From NCBI GenBank assembly GCA_019916065.1, contig CM034236.1, positions 21,841,508 through 21,905,507 of the forward strand: a stretch of 64,000 bases of DNA, read 5' to 3'. Shown one piece after another: positions 36,151 to 48,778 of this stretch. A program made the position numbers and the translations under genes. The notes beneath the pieces were generated by a model. It saw only the letters and a list, made by a program, of their open reading frames with translations, was not told the DNA's origin and searched no databases. Positions within the stretch are counted from its first letter, which is position 1. Every line of letters begins with the position of its first letter. Source of the DNA: Vitellaria paradoxa. Lineage: Eukaryota; Streptophyta; Magnoliopsida; Ericales; Sapotaceae.

Positions 36151-37740
36151 CATCAATAATATACAAGATTAGTGACTAATTAATGAGCTTGAGACTGCAA
36201 ACTGACCTTAATTAGATTGGTACATTATAGCGGGTAGGTGATGCTCGTTGAAGTTCTCACTTGAGATCTATTTCAAGCTTGATCAACTTGTTCAATACAA
36301 CATGTGTTATTTAAAATAATATCATTGATAAAGGTACTAATTCATCTCAACATGGGGATACAGATTCGTCATTAAAAATAATGAGTTATTTTGAATTTCT
36401 ATTCATCTTGCATCTTATAAAAGCAATTATGGAAATAACTAATATCCTTTGTCAAGCTTTGTAATGCAAATCTCAAGATGTTCTCACTGCATGACACCTT
36501 ATCTCAACCATAAAAATTCATATTTAATAGTTGAGAGAGATGGATGGGATAATTTATTTATTAAGTGAAGTCCTTTTGTGATGAACATTGCACAGAAGTC
36601 CTGAATGTGAGTTTTTTATGCATTGCAAGACAAGGTTGAGCTTGCCTTCAAGTAGATCAAATTACAATAGAGCATCATTACAAAGTAGATGTTTTTATTA
36701 CTATAATAGTTTCTCAGTTGTAAGAATTGAATAATAGGTTCTATGATAATACAATAGAGCTCCTAACTCTCAGTTTTGCATAAGATTTTAGAGATGAGTC
36801 AATTCATTTGATATAAATGACATTTGCAAACTTGTGGACAAATTCTACTCAGAAGACTTCATAGAACTAGACAAAGAGGAATTAAGAACGCAACTAAGAC
36901 ATTATCAAGTTGAGATATCTCAAAATTTAGATCTGTAGGACTTATCAACTATTTCTAAGTTGTGCTAGTAGTTAGTCAAGTCAAGAAAATCAAAGATTTA
37001 TCCACTTGCTTATAGATTGGTTAAGTTTGTCCTTACGCTTTCCGTTTCTACTACAACTAAGGAATATGCATGTTTAAATCGATATGAATCCTATTAAAAC
37101 AAAACTTCAAAACCAGACGAAAAATAATAAATTTTCTAACAATTGCATTGGTTTTATACATTGAAAGAAAGGTTGCAGAGAAGCTTAGTACGTATTCAAT
37201 TATAAATGAATTTTGCGACGTGAAAACTCGTCAAGTGTCACTTTAATTTGTAATTCACTTGATGCATTAGAAAAGTATATTTTTACGGTATTTTACAATT
37301 TTATCTTATGTAAGAGAAGATGGTTATAATAATTGTTTAAATTTTTACTAAAAATTTTTTGCGCCTGTCATGATTTGTCATTTCTATCTAATATTTTTCA
37401 TAATTTGTCATTTGCAAAAAAAAAAAGGATAATTGCATAATTTTATTCAATAAAAAAACAAAAGAACAACATAGTAAAATGCAAAATTCACTTGTAGAAT
37501 GTGAAGAAGTTTTCCCTAAAAATATTGTTCAAAAAGGTTTTTTAGAATAACACGGTATTCTTATAAAATGAAATTTAGTTTTATTTATTTACTTTACTTT
37601 AAAATGATAATCAGATCATGTCATTACAAGATAATTTGATAACAATATTTTCAAGATGTATAAACTAGGGGTTTTTGACCCCGATAGGCGAGCGAAGTCC
37701 ATTTACACAACTTTAGGTAGGTTTGGAATTTTTTTACCAA
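36151..37740. other. AT-rich DNA, nothing recognised
   Basis: No gene, RNA gene or element end could be supported. A short perfect hairpin, GGGGT-TTTTG-ACCCC, sits near 37668-37682, just outside the palindrome array that begins at 37753. Confidence 0.4.
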
Positions 37741-37752
37741 TATAAGGCCAAA

Positions 37753-38080
37753 TTCGCTTAGAAGGTAAACATATGTAACTACTAAGTAAAATTTGTTTAC
37801 ATTGTAAACAAAGATTCATTAATTTTGTTTCCCACATAAATGAATTCAGTTACTGTACTTTTCTTTAGACTCATGTAGCTCACTTTTGTGCTTGTCGCTT
37901 ATCTGTCCTGCACACATTATACATTTTCTTCACTTTAATAAATTAAATTAAATTAATAAATTAATCATTAAATTTCATTTACAATATAGATGAATTCAAT
38001 CAATGGTCTGCTAAAATCATTTACACTGTGAACAAATTCAATCAACAGTTTATGGAGAAATTGTTTAGTGGGTAAATGAG
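37753..38080. repeat. Left array of five ~21 bp imperfect palindromes
   Basis: Half-sites of the form TTCRTTTA and TAAAYGAA, separated by about 5 bases, occur at 37753-37773, 37792-37812 (nearly perfect), 37974-37994, 38016-38036 and 38060-38080. The same motif recurs at 61032-61343. Repeated dyads at element ends are candidate transposase-binding sites; that role is inferred. Confidence 0.65.
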
Positions 38081-39640
38081 TTTAAGGAAATGAAATTCAT
38101 TTCGTCTTACTGCTAGAGTCTCATACTCTATCTTTGTTTTCGCTGTTTGTTCTTTCCTATTTCTCTGTAACTCGAGTTACTTGCAACAGACGGGATCGAG
38201 TTGGCTAGAGCTAGCTAGTTAGAGACGTTTGAAGGGTTGGCTTTTTAGGAGTTATTAGATTTCACCACTACAGCACACAATTGGACTACCATTGAAGACA
38301 ACTGTAAAATTGAAGCCTTTTTAGACGAGATTGGACTTGCCACTAGAGAGTATTCTGCTTTTTTTTTTGGTAAGTAATTTGCTTTTTACCATGTGAGTTC
38401 TCTATATATACATATTATAAGGCTTTTATATTTCTTCAGCTATTTGGGAATTAGGGTGGTATATTGATTTTGGCTTCAAATATTTGAGTTTAGGTTCATA
38501 AAAGTGATTTAAAGTATATATCTTCTATATGTTTATTATACGTTGTGTGTTTGGGTTGATTTTGATGACCTTATAGTTATTTAATTAGGGAAAAATGTTG
38601 ATTTTTAGATCTAGGGTGTGAGGTTTTAATTTTGTTAAAGAAAATATTTTGTAAACAGTGATTATAGATTTATTTGTTTCAAGCTTTAGATGTTATAGTA
38701 TAGAACTGAATTATATAACTAATCAAATTATCATGTGATGATTATTTATTAGAAAAAAATTACTTAACGGAAAAAAATAACAATCATTTACTAGTTCAAA
38801 TAAGATCTTGATAATTGAATTACATTTTGAACCTTAATCAGGAATATGTAAACTCATTTAGCTTTTAGTCGTTATCACCAAATGTTATGACAAATTTCAT
38901 GAAAGTTTTAAGAAATTTTTTTTTTTAAGTGTGTACGCAATAATTTAAAATTAGAACTATCTCAAACTAGGTTTTAAATAACCAAATAAAAAATTCAATA
39001 ACTGTTTGGAGAATGAGTGTCTTTTCTAGGACTTTGAAAACTCATTATTATTGCTTAGGATTTAACTTTTTGGTTACTACTAGGGTTTAAAAGGGTAGAG
39101 AAAATGTTGTGGGGGCTTGAAGAAGAAAGGAGTTCAAATTGGATTTGTTTTTTAGTTGATATATTACCAGAATTTTTGAAAATTTAATGGCAAAAATTGT
39201 CAGATTGTTTCAAACTTAGAGTTGCCTATGATATTTGTTTGAAAATCATTAACATAATTAAGAACACATAATAGAACGAAAAAAAAAAAAACATAATTCT
39301 TTATTTCCCATAAGTAAGCAAGATCTTATGAGAAATAATAAAATATTGGGACTTATTACTAAAAATGAGGTGAACCCTACTAAGTTGGTTTCAAATTTGT
39401 TGGGTTGTGTAGTAAATTTGTTATAAACTACATTCATAAAGTCATATTTTATTTTTAAGCGATTAAAAATTTATTATATTTTATTTACCAATTTGATAAT
39501 CTTCTAGTAAAGTCATAACTTCGTTGCTTATTCATAGGGTTTATGGCTTAGAAACGTGTTTCACTCTTTTATTTTTGGGGAGGAAATATTACCAACTCAG
39601 GGGCTGATATAAGTTAATGACATACAGTATAAACACATCA
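38081..39640 (+). other. Probable 5' leader and flank of the MULE transposase, no gene seen
   Basis: The start (38100-38350) is less AT-rich than its surroundings and could be a transcribed leader: pyrimidine-rich blocks, then ttaggagttattagatttc. After that the DNA is AT-rich with stops in all frames. No coding exon could be supported. Confidence 0.35.
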
Positions 39641-39643
39641 TCA

Positions 39644-42100
39644 AGGTCAGCCGAAATTACACATACTTGATGCTGTTAGCAAAGCTGTACGATATTACTA
39701 ATGTTAATGTAGTTCAATGGGAGGTGAAAGTCACATTGTTGAGAATGGAGGTCAAATTGTCCATAGGCCTCTGGTAGTATTGGACAATGACGGAGTGGAG
39801 ACGATGTTTGATGTCTTGGATCTTTTGAATCACAACCATGCCGACATGTTATTGGAGTTTAAACCTAGAAACACATCATTGGTGGCTAAAGATGTTGTTT
39901 GCCCACTATCTTATTCTCCAAATTAGCTCTTGGTTGACACTTTTGTTTATACCATGCCATCGACATCAGACGATCCTCTGATGCACCATGAATACATTAC
40001 TCTACTAGTTTTATTTAATGAGCAGAACATTGGGGCAGGGCAGTGGAATTCTAACCCCATTTGTAAGTACATCTAGCAGTGGGATGACTGTTAGGATTAT
40101 GTAAGTGACAATTTAGACCATCTTAACGATGGAAGAAGTACCTTAGTAGAAGACGAGGCAAAAGTAGAGTAGCTAGATAGAATGGATGATATAGTGTTTG
40201 AAGCTCCCACTACCACAACTTCGCAGTAACTCGAAGACCAGTGAATGCATTAGCCCATATCTGATATGTTCACAATAGTTATAGTGGATGTTAGCACGTC
40301 TGACTGGGCCCTTTCTGTCTGATGTCAGATGTGGAACACGGAATGTCAAGAGTCATGTATTGGTTATGTGTTCAAAAGTAAGGAAGAACTGGTGAATGCA
40401 ATGAAGTATTATTGTATCAGAACAAACCAACACTTTATCACTGTTGACTCAAACAAGAAAACATGGGTCGTTAAGTGCTTAAAGAAGGTGGAGAGCCAGT
40501 AAGCTATGAAACTCAGCTCCCCTGGGCTATATGAGATCACCAAATATGAGGGCCCACATACTTACATGTGTGTGCGCCTTAACCAAGATCACAACCAGCT
40601 TGTTGCAAACTTCATTATAGGGGCCATTGGTTATCTTGTGAAATCAAACCCAGTAGTTTCCATCATCACACTTCAGGGCATTATTTATGACAACTTTAAA
40701 TATTGGGCATCCTATCAAAAGACATGGTTGGGAAAATAGAAGGTCATTGCCCAGATATTCGGTGATTGGAAGCAATCTTATTTTATGCTGCCCAAGTTTA
40801 TGAATGCAATTATGTCCTACAATCCAGGTAGCGTTGTTCATAATAAGCATTTCTTGTACATAGGTGGTGTTCAATATGTTTTGAAATATGTGTTTTAGGC
40901 ATTCAAGCCCTACATAGATGGCTTTGCATATTATCGGCTAGTTGTGACAATAGACAGAATGTACCTGTATGGAAAGTACATAGTGAAATTGCTTATTGCT
41001 ATGGCTACAGATCCAGATATGCAAATCTTTCCCCAAGCATTTGCTTTTGTTAATACAGAAGATTATGACATCTGAAAGTACTTCTTATGAATGGTCAAAT
41101 GTCATGTTTGTACAAATCGTGAAGGCTTATGATTTATATTTGACCGATATATGGGCCTATTAGCTATAGTTGCATCTCGATCCGCAATCTGGTTGGGCTG
41201 ATTCCTTCCACTGTTACTACCTCCAACACGTCTCAGCCAATTTCAAGAAGTACTTGGGCTAACAAATCAACGAACTATTATGGGAAGCTATGATTACCCC
41301 TCAAGTTCGAAAGTTCGAGGCCATTATGGATTTGATAGAATAGATCAACCCAAGCGCTTAGAAGTATTTAGATGAAATTCTAAGAAAAAAGTGAACTTTT
41401 TCTCACGATGGTGGCCATAAATATGGAATGAAGACTGCTAACCTTTTTAGAGTTCTTCAATAATATTATGAAGAGGGCTAGGAGTTTGTCAATCACGATA
41501 GTTGTTTGGCTTACATTCTATAAATTATTTTCTATTTCGAACACCACAGATAGATTGCAATTGATGCCATGGCAAAAAGAGCGAGGTTACTCTTCGAGTA
41601 TTTGAAGTTCGCTAGAAATACCAGGCTATGCCTCTTCGTCATCAAGTCACACTCTTCAATCACATTAATGGAGTTTGCCAAGTTGTAACCAACAAAGAAA
41701 ATAATACTCAAGTTGTCAAGTTGCGTGAAGAATAGTACAGTTGCGGGAAGTGGCAGATGTTGCGGTTCCTTGCTCACACGTTATAGGCAGTATGTGAGAG
41801 GAGACATATCGACTGAATGCAGTGTTTATCTTCAGACTACTCTGTAGGTGCTTATGTGAGTACGTACATGCCTGTTTTTCAATTGCTACAACATAAAGAC
41901 TACTTGGAACAAGTCAATACACCATTTTTCATCCCAAATCTAGGACTACTTCGAGAAAATGGCTAACCTAATTTAACAAGGATTTAGAATGAGAGAGACA
42001 GGTCTGAGAGGAGATCTCGGATACATTGTGGCCTATGTAAACAACAGGGTTATGATCGTCGTAAGTGCCCTTCTAGGAACCATGCATCGTCATCCTCTTT
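39644..42100 (+). pseudogene. MULE (MuDR-type) transposase pseudogene
   Basis: Frame 3 and neighbouring frames together give a full MuDR-family layout. The N-terminal block is NYTYLMLLAKLYDIT. The DNA-binding block has YVFKSKEELVNAMKYYCIRT and TWVVKCLKK (40366-40490), then LYEITKYEGPHT and LNQDHNQLVANFI. The DDE core has VVTIDRMYLYGKYIVKLLIA (first Asp at about 40953), QIFPQAFAFVNTED, and FDRYMGL with the second Asp near 41142. A LLWEAMITPQVRKFEAIMD segment follows, and a C-terminal CGLCKQQGYDRRKC knuckle lies near 42035 (family form CGxCxxxGHxxxxC, with His replaced by Tyr). The conserved IDGTH is IDRMY. Stops occur throughout (for example 40500, 40737 and 40897), so no active enzyme is made. 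The PMD gene follows about 300 bp downstream. Confidence 0.85.
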
Positions 42101-42413
42101 GTTTTTTCCATTTTGTTAAGTTGAGAAGTTGTGTAGTTATAGTGTAACTTCTCAAATTGTAAAGTTATTTAACTTACCCAACCTTATCATTGATCAAGTA
42201 GTTAATGTAATAGTTAATATAGTGTAACTTCTTAAGTTATCAAGTTGGCAATGGTATTTTAGTTAATCATTGAAAGTTGTCAAATTGTTAATTTATGTTA
42301 TCATTTTAACTTACCAAGCTATTAATTTATATTATCATCAGAAGTTATTAACTTATGTTATTAACATAAGTGCCGAAATTGTTTATGTTATGTTATTATT
42401 TTGGTAATCAGCT
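42101..42413. other. AT-rich spacer between transposase and PMD genes
   Basis: Short words such as aagttgt, gttaatat and ttatgttatta are repeated loosely. No gene is seen. It probably holds the transposase terminator and the PMD promoter, but no clear TATA box or poly(A) signal stands out. Confidence 0.4.
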
Positions 42414-43520
42414 ATGTCTCATGCACGTGACTTACCTAGTCCTAGGCCAAAGGATCCCAGTGTCCTCACATCACAAGGGGAGCACCATTTAGAGTTGATT
42501 TGGCTTAAGCCCACCCTAGTAATTATTATATTCTGATTTTATTATTTCTATATTTTAAAATATTCTAATTATGTTATTTATACGTTTTAATGTAGTAAAA
42601 ATATTTTGATGAGTTTTCATTTTTGAACACAGTACGAGAAGGTCTTGCATTATAAAAGCAATCTCAAGAACTTATGGGTTGCATTTTGTGATGGCTAGGA
42701 TCATCGAATCCTATAGCACTTTATGAGAGCCAATTTCTACAGCTTCTACCAGATGGGTGCAGTACATTTGTATTGGTTGTTGCTAACTTCATTGATTGAG
42801 CAATGGTGGATAAAGACACACACATTCTACTTGCTAATTGGAGAGGCTACTAAAACATTGCAAGATGTGGCCATCCTCACGGGTTTAGGTGTAGATGGTG
42901 ATCCTGTCATTAGGAGAGATCAGAGGCATTCGATTGCCGAGTGGCAGGCTTTATGCTAGCGGCTTCTAGGGGTGACACCACTAGCTATTACTATTTCAGG
43001 AGGTTTTATACAACTTGGTTGGCTAGTGTGCCAGTTCACGATTTTGCGGAAGGGAGCTCCAGATGAGCAGATTCAGTGTTATGCCTAGTGCATTGATCTT
43101 TATAATGATTAGTTGTCACCTTCTATCAGATAAGACCGGTAATAGGGTGAAGTTGATGTATCTACCCTTACTAGAGGACCTAGATCAGTGCAACAGGCTA
43201 GCATAGTGTGCAGTTGGCTCAACTTGCCTCTATCAAGAGAAGTGTTGTGCCTTTAAAAGGAAGACGTCTGATGTTGCTGGGCCTCTTGCCCTCTTATAGG
43301 TATTATTTTTATTTTTCACAATTTTTTATCCGCATTTACAAATGTACTTTATTTTTATATCTATCTTATGCATTGTTGTATTGGTTTATGATAGGTGTGG
43401 GTGTGAGAGAGATTATCTATATTCCAACGAGTTATTAGATTTTCACCACCTCCACTGTATATACTTGTTGATCTCGAGTTACTAGGGGATCTATTAGGAG
43501 CATGGGACTTTCTTGAGTCA
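42414..43520 (+). pseudogene. Plant mobile domain (PMD, 'aminotransferase-like') gene, decayed but with intact splice sites
   Basis: The ATG at 42414 opens MSHARDLPSPRPKDPSVLTS..., matching the DPSVL start of PMD/MAIN-like proteins. Intron 1 is 42519-42632 (GTAATT...CACAG, phase 0). Exon 2 has NLWVAFCDG, then FMRANFYSFYQMGAVHLYWL, LTSLIEQWWIKTHTFYLLIG, EATKTLQDVAILTGLGVDGD and LLGVTP. Further blocks are GAPDEQIQCYA, TGNRVKLMYLPLLEDLD and SDVAGPLALL in shifted frames. Intron 2 is 43300-43394, after which VWV-ERLSIFQRVIR is the PMD VWAWERLP region. In-frame stops replace expected W and Q codons (near 42696, 42714, 43297 and 43404), mostly explainable by single transitions; frames also shift. 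PMD proteins (MAIN, MAIL1) act in genome maintenance and TE silencing, and the domain is also carried by Mutator and Gypsy elements. The open frame 42723-42959 is the best-preserved piece. Confidence 0.8.
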
Positions 43521-43589
43521 CTCTAGGAGCAAATTCAACATAAGGAAAAAATTAACTTAAAAGTTGATGCTAGTGCACATCTGACTTTC

Positions 43590-44057
43590 ATGCATATTGA
43601 CTTTACATTGGATGATATATTGTTCAAGCTTGCTGCATGTCTTTATGTTCAACCACTCATTAAAATTGAAATTATTGAATCTAAGGGCTTTTTGTTACTT
43701 GCACAAGAAGATCCTAATTCAAAATCCTTAAACTTTGGACAGAGCAACTATTTCGACAATGTTTGGGATAGTAAATGGAATAAGCCCTTTGATTTGTTCC
43801 TAATAGACTCTAACATGTATGAGATTTCATCTGTTGAGAGTTTAAAGGACATGCCAACCGACACTACCACGGAGCTTGAAGCTCACCCCACCCTGACCAC
43901 ACAGGCCATTGTGAAGAGTTCAAAGACTCATTTTAAGAGTTTTAATGCTATAGGTTCAAGGGATCACACTGTTAAATCGGTCATTTTATTTTCTTTATGT
44001 TCATCTACCACACCACTCATTAAGACCACATCTAAAATATCTTACTTTTGGGGCTAG
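43590..44057 (+). pseudogene. Unidentified ORF, 155 codons, downstream of the PMD gene
   Basis: The frame opens MHIDFTLDDILFKLAACLYV and contains FGQSNYFDNVWDSKWNKPFD and a Ser/Thr-rich C-terminal half. I recognise no domain. It could be the start of the unknown protein continued at 44152-44905 or a fragment of the retroelement that begins hereabouts. No start context or splice signal decides between these. The sequence shifts from PMD-like to unrelated near 43520, so a junction lies close by. Confidence 0.3.
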
Positions 44058-44151
44058 TATGTCTAATGATTTACCTGTTAAGACCTCTACATTTGAGTAG
44101 AGGTATGACTTTAATTATGGTTGGGTTCTTACTCAGTCCCACAGGACTATC

Positions 44152-44905
44152 ATGGCAGTGAATTTTCCTTATCATCCTTTGAGATTTCGACAAATAGGCT
44201 TAAGAGTGAGTAGTGCACACCTCTTCTCTTTTGCCCTAACCCCAACTAAGAATCCAACTGAGAAAATTGAACATGTTTTGACCAAGACTGACCGTACATG
44301 TAGGGAAGTGATAGAGACCAAAAAGGTAGTTATCATTGACTTCTTAGATGTCGAGGGAATACTAGAGAATGCACAACCACATTCCATGTTCACATATGCA
44401 AATAACTTTAGGCTATATTTGGGGTTCAAGGATCTCCACAATGCCATACATTCTCTAGTGTTCTCTGCACTTGTGAGCACACTCACTCTCGGTGCCTCTC
44501 GGGCTTGAAGACCATATCATTGAGTTGGTTGACCCTAGTTCACCTCTTGACATGTCCCCATTCGAGAGTCTTACTAAGCAGATTGTGAGTGACTACCATG
44601 AGACCGACCATCACAGGAGGAATGTCGTAAACATTGGGGAAGCTTGCATAGACTTTTTGTTAGTCAAGGGACTAATTGAGCCCACTATGTCCATACTCGC
44701 ACTTACACCTTGGCCATATTTGGGGTTTTATAAATCTCACTTGGCCTTTCATTCCTGGTGCGTGTTACACTCGAAGAGCGTCCACCTTTGGTGGTTTTGG
44801 GGCCTGAAGAGATCATCTTTTTTGTTAAACCATTTATGGATGCATGGGCTAGAAAGGGTGTTGGATAACCCCCTTTTGTCATTTTCTTTGTACATAGTAG
44901 ATTAG
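44152..44905 (+). pseudogene. Unidentified coding remnant with an internal duplication (two overlapping frames)
   Basis: Frame 1 (44152-44508) and frame 2 (44492-44905) overlap by 17 bp and probably come from one gene broken by a frameshift near 44490-44500. Both halves contain a related module: VVIIDFLDVEGILENA...YLGFKDLHNAIHS (about 44330-44457) and ACIDFLLVKGLIEPT...YLGFYKSHLAFHS (about 44645-44756). Both are followed by a GL(E/K)-type segment. The frame after 44756 probably shifts again, to one reading PEEIIFFVKPFMDAWARKGVG. No known family is recognised. Position suggests an accessory ORF of the surrounding retroelement or of the MULE. Confidence 0.35.
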
Positions 44906-44999
44906 ATTTTTCTTTCTTTATTTTCTTATTTTTTGTTAGTTTAGCTTTTCTTCGTTTGTTTTTTATTTTGTCTTTGTACTAACTCTCCTTTTTATTTTA

Positions 45000-47046
45000 T
45001 TTTTCATTTTATTTTTATTTTCTTTTAATACCAACGTTTTTCTTGTATAGTTCTTTTATTTTCTTCAAATAAGAAAACTCTTGGGGTAATATCATTTCTT
45101 TTCCATTTATTTAGTCTTGCACTTCTAATTAGTACATCATATATACAATTGTTGTTACTGGGAGTGCTGTAGAACCTAGGTTAATGGTTGTATTGGGTGA
45201 TGCCTTAAGTGGCTTCAATAAGGGGTGCATGCTTCATTTATTTTGTGCTTTGTTCCTATTTGTGCCCTTTGTGGCTATTTTTTTTCATGCTTATCATTAT
45301 ACTCACTATTGCGCACTACAGACCCACATATGTGCTTAATGGTTCTCACATTGAAGACAATGTAAATTTTAAGTTAGGGGGCAGGGTCGCATGATGAATT
45401 GATTTGACATGTGTGGAATGAAAAAAATAAATAAAATAATTTTTTTTCAAATCTTAGGTAAGTTAAGCTTATCTTAACTTAGCATGACTGGACCTTGCAT
45501 GTGTTTCTGAATTGGTTTAATGTTTGTATTAGGCATGAAAATAATAAATGATTCGGTTCTAACCTTGAATAAGGCACTTGACTCAAATTCAGTATAAAAT
45601 TTTCTAATGTACTGAAAACTTGTCATTTAAGAACATTAAATGAAATTGTGACAAGGATTTGAGGTCATGAGATTTGGTTATTCAAGTATGCTAAGACATA
45701 GGTGGAGACTTAAAACTTTATATTTTGTGAGCTTTTGAGCCTGATCTTTTGTTTTTGAGGGTTTTGTACTTAATGTTCTCTATGATTTCTTTCATCTCAC
45801 TTTTGTTGAATGGTTTCATCACATTAATTTGCTTTGGTATTTAATGCACACGATACTATTTTTGACATACATATATTGATCAATACCTCCGACAAAGTGT
45901 TATTAACTTAGAGAATGATGTTAGGCCATCTTTCTTACATTTGGAAGCCTATGACTTTTCTTTGATTACATTACCCTTGGAGCCACTTTGAAACTTTTGA
46001 AGAAAAAAAATAATATATGAAGTTTCTTGTATTAACCACATTTATAACCCTTTAGCCTTAGATAAGTAGGTAAGCCAACCCTTAGATGTCATGGGATACT
46101 TGTGCAAAAATTCTAACAAAGTGTAAAAAAGAAGATCTGGTAATTGAAAAATTGTGATGGAACAAAAGAAAAACATTCGGAAAAAAAAAAGAAAGAGAGA
46201 AAAGAAAAAAATAAGACATAGCATTTCATGAGTTCATTATTATTAGTCCCATGAAAAAGTAAAAAAAATGAAAAAAAAAAGAAGAAAAGGAAAAAAAATA
46301 AAACTTCAATGTTAAGCATTCAAGGAGTTGAAAGGAGAAAAATTGGGGAGTACTTCATTGCACTATCATTATAATCCTTAGACGTACACTTTGATTTTTC
46401 CTATCCTTTGTTTGTCTAACCAATACCCCATGATCAAGCTACAACCTAGTAAAGACCTAATGGACTTTAGGTGAAAACACTTATAAGAGCGTTGATCTAT
46501 TTCATGTGGTTGATAGTAGTTTTCTTGTTTATGCGTTAATACATTCCTTTCATGAAGCTATGCAACACTATGTATCTTAATTCTTTTAGTCACTTCTTGA
46601 TTTGGCATTACACTTATTTGATATTGTATTCCTGTATGAACCATGAGAGCAACCCATCTTGAGTGATTTTATTTGGGAGTCAACAATTGAGTGAGATTTG
46701 AAGTCAAGGCCGTAGTTAGATAGTTGACAGTTAGATAAGTTTAATATGCATTGGAAGGTTTTATGCAAATTTTGGATTTTGTAACTTGTTCTTTATTGAC
46801 ATTGAACTAAGAATTGGTTGATTGACTTTTACTATACATTGAACTAATTTAAGAATTTTATGGGTAGATTCACTGCAAAATCTCACGAGACTTCATGTCC
46901 AGTAGGAGGAACTTAGGGGTTTAAAAGGCTTACTGCACGTAGCTAAGTGTAGTCATGTTTCCAACGAAAAGAGAATTTAGATAAGGTAATTCTTTCTATT
47001 TTGAATAAAGTTATTGCTAGGGACTAGCAATAGGTAAGTTAGGGGG
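45000..47046 (+). mobile_element. 3' non-coding internal region of a Tat/Athila-like retroelement
   Basis: The region has features seen between integrase and 3' LTR in Tat/Athila-type elements: a 'gaagacaatgtaaattttaag' leader to a purine tract (ttaagttagggggca at 45371-45385), long A/G-rich stretches (46170-46310), and a final polypurine tract, GTAAGTTAGGGGG (47034-47046), directly before the LTR. No gene is visible. The 5' LTR and pol are missing, so the element is truncated at its left. Confidence 0.5.
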
Positions 47047-47373
47047 TGTGATTATACTTGAAAACTGTCATCCTTAGCTTGAATTCCTATTGTTTTTAAC
47101 TATAATTCTGTGTTATCATATGTATTTTAATAGAATTCTGTATTCTTCATAGAAATTTGTTCTTCGATGTAGCAAATGAGGTTTAAAGCTAAGAAAACAC
47201 TGAAAATAATCATAAGGGACACTGAGGAGCTGAATGAAGACCAAAACGAAGCAAAAAAGGAGGTTCCAGATCTAGCATCGTGACACTGTCCTAACGACAA
47301 AGAGCAGTAGCCGCAAAAGCCAAAGTCAAAAGCTGGAAACAACCTATTGGAGGCTAGCATTCCAACGTCGTCC

Positions 47374-48778
47374 TGATGCTAATCATCTCTAAAATATGTA
47401 TTTAAAATTAACCCCTAAGTGCAAGAGTGTACAGTATAGGTTTTACCTAGTGAATCCAAGATTGTATCCTAATGGAATCAATTAAGAAGGATTTTTAAGT
47501 TATTTTTCAACTTATGTATTCACTACTCAGTTAAAAGAAATAATAAAAACTTATGATTTTTTGAGTTTTGGATTTTGAATGAGTTAATAAATTAGTAAAT
47601 CAACAGTAATAAGTCTTTCGAACATAAAAATAAACATAAATAGTAAAGATGAATATTAAAAATAGCAAGCAATTTAAAATAGCAAATAAATTGAAAACAA
47701 TATATGAGATTTGAATATCAAAGATTTATAAAAATGGATCTTGATCTAACCTTTAAATCCGGGTGAATTCATTATTTCACAATTTGATGTGCATTTAAAC
47801 TTAGTTTATATTTCATGTAAGAGGAAAAGTGAATAGTGAATATTTTTGTGAAACCCTTTCAAAGTCCAAAAACATGATTTTTTAATCTTGTTTAGGATTG
47901 AAAAATCAGATGATATTCTAATATGTTTATTTTGGTTTTAAATTCGATTCATTTAATTCAAACCTTTTATAAAGTTAAGATCAAAATTCTTTTAAGTGAT
48001 TTCAGAGACTATGAATAAGAATCTTTGTTTTCAAAAGTGTTTGAAAAGAAATAAACAAAAATCTGAAAAATTATATAGCTATACATGTAAGTTTTCATAT
48101 TGCATGCATTTATCTATGCACATCACATTATTCATAATAATTCACCCTTCATTATTTAGGTTAGATCAAAAACATAAATTTAGCCTAACAAGGATTTAAT
48201 AGTAAAACAACAAGTAAAGACGAAGCATGAAAAGAGAATAAACTTCATTAATAAACGAATGAACGTACTGTAGAACTCTAGAACAAACTACACTTGAATC
48301 CAAAACCAATGAACTCAAAATCTCTTAAAAATTGAACTAAAAACCCTCAAAACAGAATTCTGGAATTTCGGAATGTAAAACGTATGGCTATGGTGTAAAA
48401 AGAATGTATTTATAGGCAAAATTATAAACCCTAAACCTAAATTTTCCATGCAGAAAAGTTATGGCTGCCTGGATAGCTCAATGAGGTGTCCAGACAGCAA
48501 AAGAAAATTTTCTCTCATTTTATCTTTATCTCTATTTGCCTAGCTATTGCCTTCCTGCTATCTGGACAAAGGAAAGAAGGGTCCGGACAGCACAACTCTT
48601 TTGTTATCCTCATCATTGCTAATGTCAATAATTTCAGGGCTTTCTCTGCATATTAGAAATAATGTCAAATTAAACATTAAAAATAACTAAATCTTTCATA
48701 ATTAATTAACAAATGCATGATTTAAGATCTAAGTTAAGAGTTGTACTTACACTTTTTCGAGTGTAATTAGACACCACA
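47374..48778 (-). mobile_element. Nested solo LTR, Tat/Athila-like, minus strand
   Basis: On the minus strand the unit opens TGTGGTGTCTAATTACACTCG and carries a TATA box (CTATAAATACA, 48406-48415 region on plus). It ends with the block GGATACAATCTTGGATTCAC and CACTCTTGCACTTAGGGG typical of this LTR group, closing near TTAGCATCA. No matching TSD was found, so the ends are accurate only to a few bases. Confidence 0.55.

Noticed and set aside
46042..46319. Two Phe-rich minus-strand frames
   Set aside because: They are the reverse of A/G-rich tracts in the 3' non-coding region of the retroelement.
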